From contig CAWKLQ010000004.1 of assembly GCA_963850525.1 (NCBI GenBank), forward strand, positions 434,001 to 498,000: 64,000 nt of DNA, in the 5' to 3' direction. The notes under the pieces are model-generated. The model was given only the letters and a program-made list of their open reading frames with translations, was not told the DNA's origin and searched no databases. Positions 23,499 to 32,579 of the stretch are shown here, in pieces (within the stretch, counting starts at the first letter, position 1; the number at the start of each line of letters is the position of its first letter). The position numbers and the translations under genes were made by a program. The stretch comes from JAEMQF01 sp963850525 (GTDB lineage Bacteria > Pseudomonadota > Gammaproteobacteria > Burkholderiales > Burkholderiaceae_C).

Positions 23499-26122
23499 CA
23501 AACCACGACGTTGACCAAGCGCCCAGGAACCACTTTGACCATTTTCGGCGTCGCCGTGCCGCCGAATCGACTGTAGTCGGGGCTCGCCAGCGCCGCCGCG
23601 ACGATCGTCGCCTCGTCGGCGTCGGCGGCAACGCCGATCACGCCGCGCCGCTTGCCGTTCACCTGCAACACGAGTTCGATCTGGTCTTGCACGAGCGCGC
23701 CTGCGTCGACTTGCGGCCACGGCGCGTCGAGCAAGTCGCCCAGTGGCGTTGCATAACCCAGCTCGTTCCACAGCACCCAGGTGAGGTGCGGGCATGCCGG
23801 GTACAGCGCGCGCAGCAAGATGCCGAAGCCCTCGCGCAGCGCACGCGGCGCGTCGCCGCGAAAGCCCTCCAGTGCATTGAGCAACTTCATCGCGCCCGAG
23901 ACGACGGTGTTGTACTGCATGCGCTCGTAGTCGAACGTGATCTGGCGCAGCAGCGAATGCAGCTCGAAGCGCAAGGCATTGGCCGCGGGCTCAATGCCGG
24001 CGCCCGGCGTCGCGCCGGCGCCGATCGCCGCGGCGTTCTTCGCGGCGAAGCCCCAGACGCGGCGCAAAAAGCGGTTCGCCCCTTCGACGCCGGCGTCGTT
24101 CCACTCCAAGGTCTGCTCGGGCGGCGACGCAAACATGACGAACAGGCGCGCCGTGTCGGCGCCGTAACGGTCGATCAGCTCCTGCGGGTCGATGCCGTTA
24201 TTTTTCGACTTGGACATCGTCGTCCAGCCTTCATACTGCACCGGCTGGCCGTCGCGCTTGGTGCGTGCCGAGAGCACGCCGCGGTGCTCGTCGCGCACCA
24301 CGTCGAGATCGTGTTCCCAAAGGTATTCGCGCCCGCCCTCCGGGCCGGTGCGAACAAAGGCTTCGTTCAACACCATGCCTTGCGTGAGCAGGCGCGTGAA
24401 CGGCTCATCGATCTCGACGAGCTTCAGGTCGCGCATCACCTTGGTCCAGAAGCGCGCGTAAAGCAGGTGCAGGATCGCGTGTTCGATGCCGCCGATGTAC
24501 TGGTCCATCGGCATCCAGTACTTGGTTCCCGCGCCCACCATGACGCTGGCATCGTGGGCGTCGCAATAGCGCATGAAGTACCACGAGCTGTCGACGAAGG
24601 TGTCCATCGTGTCGGTTTCGCGCTTTGCCGGTTTGGCGCAGCGCGGGCAGGCGACATTCAGGAATGCTGCGCATTGGTTCAGCGGATTGCCGGAACCGTC
24701 AGGGATCAGGTCTTCGGGCAGCAGCACCGGCAGTTGACTCTCCGGCACCGGCACGACGCCACAGGCGTCGCAGTGCACGATGGGGATAGGCGTTCCCCAG
24801 TAGCGCTGCCGGCTGATGCCCCAGTCGCGCAGCCGCCAAGTCGTCTTCTTCTCGCCCAGGCCTTTGCTGTGCAGCGCGGCGGCGACCGCGTCGACTGCCG
24901 CCATCGTGCTCAAGCCGTCGAACGCGCCGGAGTGCACCGTGACGCCGCGGGTCTTGTCGGCGTACCAGTCTTGCCAGCCCTCGACGCTGAAGCGCTCACC
25001 GGGCACCGCAATGACTTGCGTGATCGGAATGCCGTGTTTGCGCGCGAACTCGAAGTCTCGCTCGTCGTGGCCGGGAACGCCCATCACGGCGCCGTCGCCG
25101 TAGGCCATCAGCACGTAGTTGCCGACCCAGACCTCGATGCGTTCGCCCGTCAACGGGTGCTCGACGAACAGATGCGTGGGCACGCCCTTCTTTTCCTGCG
25201 TCGCGATCTCGGCTTCCGTCGTGCCACCGGCCTTGCACATCGCGAGGAAGGCGGCGACTTCGGGTTTGAGCGTCGCGGCGTGCAACGCCAGCGCATGTTC
25301 GGGAGCGACGGCGCAGAACGTCACGCCCATGATCGTGTCGGCGCGCGTCGTGAACACGTGCATGCGGCCGTCGCCGATGAGCGCGCCCTTCGCGTCGCGA
25401 ATCGTGTGCGGGAAGGCGAAGCGCACGCCCACACTTTTGCCGATCCAGTTCTCCTGCATCAGCTTGACGCGCTCGGGCCAGCCCGGAAGATGCTCCTGCA
25501 CGGAGTCAAGCAGTTCGCCGGCGTATTGCGTGATGTTCAGGTAGTAGCCAGGTATCTCGCGTTTCTCCACCGGTGCGCCGGAGCGCCAGCCGCGTCCGTC
25601 GATCACCTGTTCGTTGGCGAGCACGGTCTGATCCACCGGGTCCCAGTTCACGACCTGGGTGCGACGCTGCGCGATGCCCGCTTCGAGCATCTTGAGGAAC
25701 AACCACTGGTTCCACTTGTAGTAGCGCGGGTCGCAGGTCGCGACTTCGCGGCTCCAGTCGATTGCCAGGCCCATCGCCTGCATCTGGCGCTTCATCGTCG
25801 CGATGTTGTCGTAGGTCCAGCGGGCAGGCGGCACCTTGTTCTTGATCGCGGCGTTCTCCGCCGGCAGGCCGAAGGCGTCCCAACCCATCGGCATCAACAC
25901 GTTCATGCCGCGCATGCGCAACTGGCGCGCGAGCATGTCGTTGATCGTGTAGTTGCGCACATGACCCATGTGCAGCTTGCCGCTCGGGTAGGGCAGCATC
26001 GAACACGCGTAGAACTTGCGCCGTTTCGGATCTTCGTGGACGCGGTAAGCGTCGGCAGTGGACCATGCGGCTTGCGCCGTGGATTCGATCTGACTGGGTT
26101 TGAAATCCGGATTCATCTGCAA
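23498..26122 (-). CDS. leuS: Leucyl-tRNA synthetase
   Basis: An 874-residue class Ia aminoacyl-tRNA synthetase. The HIGH-type motif is in PYPSGKLHMGHVRNY near residues 44-58. The CP1 editing domain follows (FTTRADTIMGVTFCAVAPEH), with a zinc-like cysteine region (CDACG, CPRC). The KMSKS loop appears as TTMSKSKNNGID, with threonine replacing the first lysine while the functionally central second lysine is kept. The C-terminal tRNA-binding domain is complete. An ATG two codons downstream of the chosen one is an alternative start. Gene order exbD-leuS-lptE-holA is typical of Burkholderiales. Confidence 0.97.
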   Translation of the reverse strand: MQMNPDFKPSQIESTAQAAWSTADAYRVHEDPKRRKFYACSMLPYPSGKLHMGHVRNYTINDMLARQLRMRGMNVLMPMGWDAFGLPAENAAIKNKVPPARWTYDNIATMKRQMQAMGLAIDWSREVATCDPRYYKWNQWLFLKMLEAGIAQRRTQVVNWDPVDQTVLANEQVIDGRGWRSGAPVEKREIPGYYLNITQYAGELLDSVQEHLPGWPERVKLMQENWIGKSVGVRFAFPHTIRDAKGALIGDGRMHVFTTRADTIMGVTFCAVAPEHALALHAATLKPEVAAFLAMCKAGGTTEAEIATQEKKGVPTHLFVEHPLTGERIEVWVGNYVLMAYGDGAVMGVPGHDERDFEFARKHGIPITQVIAVPGERFSVEGWQDWYADKTRGVTVHSGAFDGLSTMAAVDAVAAALHSKGLGEKKTTWRLRDWGISRQRYWGTPIPIVHCDACGVVPVPESQLPVLLPEDLIPDGSGNPLNQCAAFLNVACPRCAKPAKRETDTMDTFVDSSWYFMRYCDAHDASVMVGAGTKYWMPMDQYIGGIEHAILHLLYARFWTKVMRDLKLVEIDEPFTRLLTQGMVLNEAFVRTGPEGGREYLWEHDLDVVRDEHRGVLSARTKRDGQPVQYEGWTTMSKSKNNGIDPQELIDRYGADTARLFVMFASPPEQTLEWNDAGVEGANRFLRRVWGFAAKNAAAIGAGATPGAGIEPAANALRFELHSLLRQITFDYERMQYNTVVSGAMKLLNALEGFRGDAPRALREGFGILLRALYPACPHLTWVLWNELGYATPLGDLLDAPWPQVDAGALVQDQIELVLQVNGKRRGVIGVAADADEATIVAAALASPDYSRFGGTATPKMVKVVPGRLVNVVV

Positions 26123-26147
26123 CAGTTCAACGGTGAGCGGCTCGGCT

Positions 26148-26576
26148 TCAACGCGCCGGCGGGGTCCCGGGGTCGGCGATGAAGCCGATGCGGCTCAAAC
26201 CCGCTTTTTGCACGATGCCGATCAGCTCGGCCACACTGCCGTAGGCGACACCCTTGTCGGCGCGCAACTGCACTTCGAGCTGCGGGTTCTTGCGTGCCGC
26301 ATCGCCGACGCGCAGCGTGAACGCGGGCCGATCGAGCAGCTCGTCGCCAAAGTAGAGGCGCCCCTGCAAGTCCAGCGCCACGGCGATGTATTGCGGGCTG
26401 TCGCTGGGCGCGGCGGCGTCGGACTTGGGCAGGTCCAGCTTGAGGCTGCTGCTCATGAGCGGCGCCGTGATCATGAAGATGACGAGCAAGACGAGCATCA
26501 CGTCGATCAGCGGCGTCATGTTGATGTCGCTCATCGGCTGCGGGCCGATGTTGCGTTCCAGGCGCCCAAACGCCAT
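26148..26576 (-). CDS. ExbD/TolR-family biopolymer transport protein
   Basis: A 142-residue inner-membrane protein with one transmembrane helix. MSDINMTPLIDVMLVLLVIF, near residues 15-34, is the signature, with the essential membrane aspartate in LIDV. A periplasmic domain follows (PQYIAVALDLQGRLYFGDEL). With the ExbB/TolQ-like protein encoded 4 bases upstream it should form the proton-driven motor energising either TonB-dependent uptake or the Tol-Pal system. No tolA, tolB, pal or tonB is nearby, so ExbD versus TolR cannot be decided from context. Confidence 0.9.
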   Translation of the reverse strand: MAFGRLERNIGPQPMSDINMTPLIDVMLVLLVIFMITAPLMSSSLKLDLPKSDAAAPSDSPQYIAVALDLQGRLYFGDELLDRPAFTLRVGDAARKNPQLEVQLRADKGVAYGSVAELIGIVQKAGLSRIGFIADPGTPPAR

Positions 26577-26580
26577 CGGT

Positions 26581-27270
<690 letters not shown>

Positions 27271-27283
27271 GCCACCCCTCGCA

Positions 27284-28093
27284 TCAGCCCAGCCCCAACA
27301 CGTCCACCATGCTGAACATCCCGCTCTCCTGCCCGGCGAGGAAGCGCGCCGCGTGCAGGCTACCCTGCGCGTAACCGGCACGGCTGCTCGCTTTGTGGGT
27401 GATTTCGATGCGCTCGCCGGTGCCGGCGAACAGCACGGTGTGGTCGCCGACGACGTCGCCGCCGCGGATGCTGGCAAAGCCGATCGTCGACGGATCGCGT
27501 TCGCCGGTCACGCCGTGGCGCGCGTAGACGGCACAGTCGGCGAGATTGCGACCGAGCGCGTGCGCCACGGTTTCGCCCATTTGCAGCGCCGTGCCGCTGG
27601 GTGCGTCGACCTTGTGCCGGTGGTGTGCTTCGATGACTTCGATGTCATAGCCGCGGCTCAGTGCGCGTGCGGCCACGTCGAGCAGGCGCAACACGACGTT
27701 CACGCCGACGCTCATGTTCGGCGCCATGACCAGCGCGACGTGTTTCGCGTGCTCGGCGATCTGCGCCTTTTGCGCTTCGCTGAAGCCGGTCGTGCCGATC
27801 ACCGCCTTGACGCCGAATTCGCGGCACACCGCCAAGTGCGCGAGGGTGCCTTCCGGCCGTGTGAAATCGATCAACACTTGCGCGTTGCGCAACGCCGCAC
27901 GCGCGTCTGCGCTCACCATGACGCCGCTGCTGCGCCCCAAAAAGGCCAGACTGTCGTCGCCGATTCCTGCGGCGCCGGGAATGTCCAGCGCCCCGGCCAG
28001 CGCCATGTCCTCGGCCGCCGCCAAGGCTTCGAGCAGCATGCGTCCCATGCGCCCCGAAGCGCCAGCCACGGCGATGCGCAGCCGCTGGGTCAT
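27284..28093 (-). CDS. dapB: 4-hydroxy-tetrahydrodipicolinate reductase DapB
   Basis: A 269-residue enzyme of the diaminopimelate/lysine pathway. The N-terminal Rossmann motif is VAGASGRMGRMLLEAL. EAHHRHKVDAPSGTALQMGE contains the catalytic histidine pair and the substrate-binding lysine, and GTTGF and APNMSVGVNV are also characteristic. Product: tetrahydrodipicolinate for lysine and peptidoglycan. The start overlaps the bamE stop (ATGA). The linkage bamE-dapB with fur on the other side is common in betaproteobacteria. Confidence 0.97.
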   Translation of the reverse strand: MTQRLRIAVAGASGRMGRMLLEALAAAEDMALAGALDIPGAAGIGDDSLAFLGRSSGVMVSADARAALRNAQVLIDFTRPEGTLAHLAVCREFGVKAVIGTTGFSEAQKAQIAEHAKHVALVMAPNMSVGVNVVLRLLDVAARALSRGYDIEVIEAHHRHKVDAPSGTALQMGETVAHALGRNLADCAVYARHGVTGERDPSTIGFASIRGGDVVGDHTVLFAGTGERIEITHKASSRAGYAQGSLHAARFLAGQESGMFSMVDVLGLG

Positions 28094-28626
28094 GGCTTGG
28101 CTTCGAGCGGCGGATAGTCGCGCAGCGCGCCCACGGGCTCGGCCGACGCCGCGGTTGCCTTGGGCGGAACCGGCAAGGCCTGGAGTTGCGCCGGCGTCAA
28201 CGCCAGCGGTGCGGCGTCGCGCGAGGTCTTGAAGGTGTCGATTGCCGCGACGAATTCGCGCTCGCCTGGTAACTCGCCCTCGGTGACGAGGCGTTCGAGC
28301 TTGTCCGCCTTGAACCAGGCGACAACCCGGCGCAACTGCGGCTGCGCCCCCTGGCGCTGGATCGTGAACACATAGTCCCAGCGATCGGCGTGAAAAATGT
28401 CGGTGAGCAAGGGCGTGCCCAGCACATCGCGCACCTGGGCCGAGCTCATGCCCGGCTTGACCAGCGCCGCCAGCTCCTTGGTGATGACGTTGCCTTGGAC
28501 GATCTCCAGACGGTAGGGCGTGAGCAGCGCCAGAAAGTTGTCCGACGACTGCAGCGACTCGCACCCGCCCAGCAAAAGCGCGGTCATGAGCGTCGCACAA
28601 CGGCGAGAGTTCGAAAGTGGTCCCAT
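28090..28626 (-). CDS. bamE: Outer membrane protein assembly factor BamE (SmpA/OmlA)
   Basis: A 178-residue lipoprotein of the BAM complex. Its signal peptide ends in LLLGG with the lipidated cysteine at 22. The SmpA/OmlA core follows: PYRLEIVQGNVITKELAALV, PGMSSAQVRDVLGTPLLTDI and RWDYVF, close to the BamE consensus. It has a longer C-terminal tail than the enterobacterial protein (about 113 residues), as usual in Burkholderiales. It is the first gene of the leftward run and diverges from fur across a 102-base gap. Confidence 0.93.
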   Translation of the reverse strand: MGPLSNSRRCATLMTALLLGGCESLQSSDNFLALLTPYRLEIVQGNVITKELAALVKPGMSSAQVRDVLGTPLLTDIFHADRWDYVFTIQRQGAQPQLRRVVAWFKADKLERLVTEGELPGEREFVAAIDTFKTSRDAAPLALTPAQLQALPVPPKATAASAEPVGALRDYPPLEAKP

Positions 28627-28728
28627 GGATTTGAGCGCTTCGTGCCGAACTGAGTCGCCGGCTGACAAGGCGCTGCGCCGATATGATCGACTCATTCTAG
28701 CGGCGCAACCACCCACCTCCCCGCTCCC

Positions 28729-29157
28729 ATGACGCGTGCCGAAGAACTGAAGAACAGCGGACTGAAAGCGACCCTGCCTCGGATCAAGGTGCTCGAAGTC
28801 TTTCAGCAAACACGTCAGCGCCATCTGAGCGCCGAAGACGTGTATCGCCTGCTGCTCGGCGAAGGCGCCGACGTCGGCCTGGCGACGGTGTACCGCGTCT
28901 TGATGCAATTCGAGCAGGCGGGCATCCTGGCGCGCACCCACATCGAGACCGGCAAGGCGGTGTTCGAGCTCAACGAAGGCAAGCACCATGACCACCTGGT
29001 TTGCCTGGACTGCGGGCGTGTCGAAGAGTTTTTCGACGCCGAAATCGAAAGGCGCCAGCACGAGGTGGCGGTCGCGCGCGGCTTCGAGTTGCAAGACCAT
29101 GCGCTGGCGTTGTACGGCGCGTGCACCAAGCCGAACTGCGAACACAAGGCGAAGTAG
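28729..29157 (+). CDS. fur: Ferric uptake regulator Fur
   Basis: A 142-residue metalloregulator. The N-terminal winged helix (ATLPRIKVLEVFQ, LATVYRVLMQFEQAGIL) is followed by the metal-binding HHDHLVCLDCG and C-terminal CTKPNCEHK, so both zinc cysteine pairs (C92/C95 and C132/C137) are present. Fur with Fe(II) represses iron-uptake genes. In the gap to bamE a TATGAT (28682-28687) could be its -10. The surrounding GATATGATCGACTCATTC only loosely resembles a Fur box, so autoregulation is possible but not shown. Confidence 0.96.
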   Translation: MTRAEELKNSGLKATLPRIKVLEVFQQTRQRHLSAEDVYRLLLGEGADVGLATVYRVLMQFEQAGILARTHIETGKAVFELNEGKHHDHLVCLDCGRVEEFFDAEIERRQHEVAVARGFELQDHALALYGACTKPNCEHKAK

Positions 29158-29205
29158 CGCAGGCAGGCGCCGGGGCAAACGCCGCGCCCAGCCGGCACGC
29201 CCGGC

Positions 29206-30156
29206 TCAAGACAACTTCAACATCGCCTGTTGCTGGCGCTCGATGAAGTCTTTGTAGGTGTCGATGCCGCGCAGCTGCAAAATCGTCGCGCGCACCGCGG
29301 CTTCCACGAGCACCGCGAGGTTGCGCCCGGCGTCCACCGCGATCACCGCCTTGCGCACCGGCACGTCGAGAATCTCTTCGTAGAGCGGCTCGTAAGGCAG
29401 GCGTTCGAAATCGCGCTCCATCGTGTCCTTGCGCACCAGGTGCACGATGAGCTTGAGGCGCATCTTGCGGCGCACTGCGGTCTCGCCGAAGATTGCCTTG
29501 ATGTCGAGCAGGCCGATGCCGCGCACTTCGAGCAGGTTCATCAAGAGTTCCGGGCAACGCCCCTCGAGCGCCGTCTGCGAGACGCGAAACAGGTCCACTG
29601 CATCGTCGGCCACCAGGCCGTGACCACGCGAGATCAGCTCCAGGCCGAGTTCGCTCTTGCCCAGGCCCGACTCGCCGGTGAGCAGCACGCCCATTCCCAG
29701 AATGTCCATGAACACGCCGTGGCGCGTGGTGCGCTCGGCGAAGTGGTTGCCCAGGTAGCCGCGCACCACGTCGATGACGTGGCCGGCCGGCTCGGCGGTC
29801 ACGAACAACGGAATGTCGGCGCGGTCGCACATCGCCACCAGTTGCTCGGGCGCGGCCTGGCCATCGGCAACGATCAGCGCCGGCGGTTCGAGCGTGACGA
29901 TGCGCGAGATGCGGCGCTCGGCAATGTCGGCGGCACACGCAGTCAGGTACGCGACTTCCCGGGAGCCGACGATCTGCACACGGTAGGGGTGGATGTAGTT
30001 GAGGTAACCCACCAGGTCGGCCGCGGACTGGGCATTGCGCACCGCCGCTTCGTCGATGCGCCGCTCGGGGTGCGCATGCCCGGCGATCCACTCCCAGCCC
30101 AGGGCACGACGATGCTCTTCGAAGAGCGCCTCGGCGCTGATGACGCTGGGTTTCAC
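29206..30156 (-). CDS. hprK: HPr kinase/phosphorylase HprK
   Basis: A 316-residue bifunctional enzyme that phosphorylates and dephosphorylates a serine of HPr. The Walker A motif GESGLGKSEL lies at residues 161-170, LVADDAVDLF follows, and the HprK signature VRGIGLLDIKAIFGE lies near residue 210. In betaproteobacteria HprK acts with the nitrogen-type PTS rather than sugar uptake. It lies 43 bases downstream of ptsN, consistent with an hpf-ptsN-hprK unit. Confidence 0.96.
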   Translation of the reverse strand: MKPSVISAEALFEEHRRALGWEWIAGHAHPERRIDEAAVRNAQSAADLVGYLNYIHPYRVQIVGSREVAYLTACAADIAERRISRIVTLEPPALIVADGQAAPEQLVAMCDRADIPLFVTAEPAGHVIDVVRGYLGNHFAERTTRHGVFMDILGMGVLLTGESGLGKSELGLELISRGHGLVADDAVDLFRVSQTALEGRCPELLMNLLEVRGIGLLDIKAIFGETAVRRKMRLKLIVHLVRKDTMERDFERLPYEPLYEEILDVPVRKAVIAVDAGRNLAVLVEAAVRATILQLRGIDTYKDFIERQQQAMLKLS

Positions 30157-30199
30157 GCAGGGGAGGCGCGCGAGGCGCTGCAGGCCTGAGGTTTCGCCA

Positions 30200-30670
30200 C
30201 TAGGCCGCCGACTTCAGGGGAACCCAGTTGGCAATGAGTTGATGCACCTTGGCCGCATCGGACTCGGTCTTCAAACGCTCTCGCAACTCGCGGTCGGAAA
30301 GCATTTCTGCGATTTCGGAGAGGATCTCGAGATGCCGCTGGGTTGCCGCCTCGGGCACCAGCAGAAAGATCAACAGGCCCACCGCTTCTTCGTCGGGCGC
30401 GTCGAAAGGAATCGGCTGCAGCACGCGGATCGCCGCGGCCAAGGGATTCTTCAAGCCCTTGATGCGCCCGTGGGGAATCGCCACGCCGTGGCCGAGGCCC
30501 GTGGAGCCGAGTCGCTCGCGCGCAAACAGGTTGTCGGTGACGGTGGCGCGCGCAATCGCGTGCTGGTTCTCGAACAACAGCCCGGCGAACTCGAATGCGC
30601 GTTTCTTGCTCGTGGCGTCCACGCCGACGGCGACGTTGCTGAGGGGCAGGATGGCGGCAAGACGATTCAT
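30200..30670 (-). CDS. ptsN: PTS IIA-like nitrogen-regulatory protein PtsN (EIIA-Ntr)
   Basis: A 156-residue phosphocarrier of the nitrogen PTS, which senses nitrogen and potassium status. STGLGHGVAIPHGRIKGLKN carries the phosphorylated histidine in IPHG (H67). The rest fits the EIIA domain. The 275-base gap between its start and hpf contains the hpf terminator and about 230 bases with possible promoter hexamers (reverse-strand CATAAT and GTGACA), but none convincing. A separate promoter is likely because of the terminator. Confidence 0.95.
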   Translation of the reverse strand: MNRLAAILPLSNVAVGVDATSKKRAFEFAGLLFENQHAIARATVTDNLFARERLGSTGLGHGVAIPHGRIKGLKNPLAAAIRVLQPIPFDAPDEEAVGLLIFLLVPEAATQRHLEILSEIAEMLSDRELRERLKTESDAAKVHQLIANWVPLKSAA

Positions 30671-30901
30671 GGGCAGTTCAGGTCCGCAAGATCAGGGAAT
30701 CCGTTAGAAATCGACGATTCGCGAAATTGTCACGGCGCGTGATTATGAATTGGCTGAGGTTTTAGCGGCGCCCGCCGGCCAACGCAAGGGCTGCTGCCGC
30801 GCAATCTGCTGCGCCGCAACAACATTTCACGATGTCGTGCGCCAAGGGTTTGTTCGGGGGCGGTCGACTTTCAAAGGCGCTGCGCGCGAGTGGGGCTCAA
30901 C

Positions 30902-30925
30902 AAAAAGCGGCCGAAGGGCCGCTTT
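30902..30925 (-). terminator. Intrinsic terminator downstream of hpf
   Basis: AAAGCGGCC (30904-30912) and GGCCGCTTT (30917-30925) form a nine-pair stem with a GAAG loop. On the reverse strand the stem runs directly into a T-rich stretch (complement of 30902-30908). It lies about 20 bases past the hpf stop. Confidence 0.8.
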
Positions 30926-30945
30926 GGTTGACCGGACCGGAAAAT

Positions 30946-31287
30946 TCAGGTCGGCAAGGCGTTCAGGCGTTTCACCGCTTCGTGATGGTGGTTCTGCACC
31001 TTGTCCTTATGGCGGCAAACCTGGCGATCGAGCTTGTCCATCAGCTGGTCGATCGCCGCGTACAGGTCTTCATGGGCGTGCTCGACGAAGATGTCCTTGC
31101 CCTTCACGTGCAGCGTGACTTCAGCTTTCTGCCTTCGTTCCTTCTCCTTGAGCTTCTCGACCGACAGCAGCACGGTGATATCGACAACCTGATCGAAATG
31201 GCGCATCACGCGCTCCAGTTTCGTCATTACATACTCTCTCAGGGACGGGGTGACTTCCAGGTGGTGGCCGCTGATCGTCAAATTCAT
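30946..31287 (-). CDS. hpf: Ribosome hibernation-promoting factor, short form (HPF/YfiA family)
   Basis: A 113-residue protein with the HPF/RaiA fold: MNLTISGHHLEVTPSLREYV at the N-terminus, FDQVVDITVLLSVEK, then VEHAHEDLYAAIDQLMDKLD. It binds the decoding centre of idle ribosomes in stationary phase. The lack of a C-terminal dimerisation domain makes it the short type. A GGAG lies six bases before the ATG. In most proteobacteria rpoN precedes hpf; here an empty 280-base gap and then corA on the other strand replace it. Confidence 0.94.
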   Translation of the reverse strand: MNLTISGHHLEVTPSLREYVMTKLERVMRHFDQVVDITVLLSVEKLKEKERRQKAEVTLHVKGKDIFVEHAHEDLYAAIDQLMDKLDRQVCRHKDKVQNHHHEAVKRLNALPT

Positions 31288-31567
31288 GAATTCTCCTTGG
31301 CTGGGAACAGACGGGAAGGCTTCAATCGGGGCAGCTTGCAGGGCCAGTGTGCCCCCGAACGGCGGGCCTGACAAGGCCAGCCCATCCCGAGCGTGCCGCA
31401 TTCATCGGTTAAGCTCCTGCGTTGCGCAGGGTCCGGTCGCGTCCGGCTGCGCCCGGAGCAGGGCCCAAACAACGCCCATCTGGCCCGCGTCGAGCCAGGC
31501 AGGCGTCGGCAGTCGCCTGCGCATTCAGCCGCCCCGAAGGCAGTGACCCTGCCGCCTGCTACCCATC

Positions 31568-32530
31568 ATGCTGAACGTCTTCACGCTGGTCAACGGCCGG
31601 CTGTTCCAGGAAGAGATCGAAAGCCTCGCGGCGCTGGCAAACGTGCAGCCGGTGTGGGTCGACCTGGACGCGCCGAGCCTGGAGGAGAAAAGCTGGATCA
31701 CGCAGCGTTTCGGCGTGACGATTCCCCTCAATGCCGTCAATGAAGACCTCGAAGAGTCGGCGCGCTTTTACGAAGAAGACAGCGGCGAGCTGCACATTCG
31801 CTCCGACTTCCTGATCGATGACGACCTGGCGCCGCGCAACGTGCGGGTCGCCTTCATTGTCTTCAAGAACGTGCTGTTTTCGGTACACGAGGAAGATTTG
31901 CCCGTGTTTCGGCTGCTGCGCCTGCGTGCGCGGCGCATTCCCGCGCTCATCGAAGACGCGAAAGACGTGCTGCTCAAGCTTTACGACGCCGACGCCGAAT
32001 ACAGCGCCGACGCGCTCGAGGGGATTTACGACAGCCTGGAGGCGGTCAGCGCGCGTGTCCTGCGCCAGCCGGTGAACGACCAGGCGGCGGGCGAGGCGCT
32101 CTCGGCGATCGCCCGCGAAGAAGACCTGAACGGGCGCATCCGGCGCAACGTGATGGACACGCGCCGCGCCGTCAGCTTCATGATGCGCAGCCGCCTGCTG
32201 AGCGCCGAACAATTCGACGAAGCGCGGCAAATCCTGCGCGACATCGATTCGCTGGACAGCCACAGCACGTTTCTGTTCGACAAGATCAACTTCCTGATGA
32301 ACGCGACGGTGGGTTTCATCAACATCAACCAGAACAAGATCATCAAGATCTTCTCGGTGGCCAGCGTCGCGCTGTTGCCGCCGACGCTCATCGCGAGCAT
32401 TTACGGAATGAACTTTCGCGCCATCCCCGAACTCGACTGGTCCCTCGGTTACCCCTTCGCGTTGCTGCTGATGCTCGGCTCGGTGGCCGCGCCGTTCATC
32501 TACTTTCGGCGCAAGGGCTGGTTGCGCTAG
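31568..32530 (+). CDS. corA: Magnesium/cobalt transporter CorA
   Basis: A 320-residue protein with a long cytoplasmic N-terminal funnel domain and two C-terminal membrane helices. The first helix ends in the ion-selectivity motif YGMN near residue 280, followed by the periplasmic loop FRAIPELDW and helix 2 (YPFALLLMLGSVAAPFIYF). It forms a pentameric Mg2+ channel. The 280-base region upstream shows no gene, no recognisable Mg2+-sensing riboswitch and no clear terminator. Confidence 0.95.
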   Translation: MLNVFTLVNGRLFQEEIESLAALANVQPVWVDLDAPSLEEKSWITQRFGVTIPLNAVNEDLEESARFYEEDSGELHIRSDFLIDDDLAPRNVRVAFIVFKNVLFSVHEEDLPVFRLLRLRARRIPALIEDAKDVLLKLYDADAEYSADALEGIYDSLEAVSARVLRQPVNDQAAGEALSAIAREEDLNGRIRRNVMDTRRAVSFMMRSRLLSAEQFDEARQILRDIDSLDSHSTFLFDKINFLMNATVGFININQNKIIKIFSVASVALLPPTLIASIYGMNFRAIPELDWSLGYPFALLLMLGSVAAPFIYFRRKGWLR

Positions 32531-32579
32531 CACGGGTCGCGCCGCCCTCATAGAATGCCTTTGAACTGCGAGGCCTGCC

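Noticed and set aside
23687..26182. 831-codon plus-strand frame opposite leuS
   Set aside because: It is a shadow of leuS, which carries HMGH and MSKS motifs over the same bases.
28627..28728. Fur box between bamE and fur
   Set aside because: GATATGATCGACTCATTC has too many mismatches to the 19-bp consensus to annotate as an operator. It is only mentioned under fur.
31288..31567. Possible sigma-54 promoter (TGGC...GC) upstream of hpf and Mg2+ riboswitch upstream of corA
   Set aside because: The GG-GC spacing is off by one base from the -24/-12 consensus, and no M-box or mgtA-type leader structure could be recognised.
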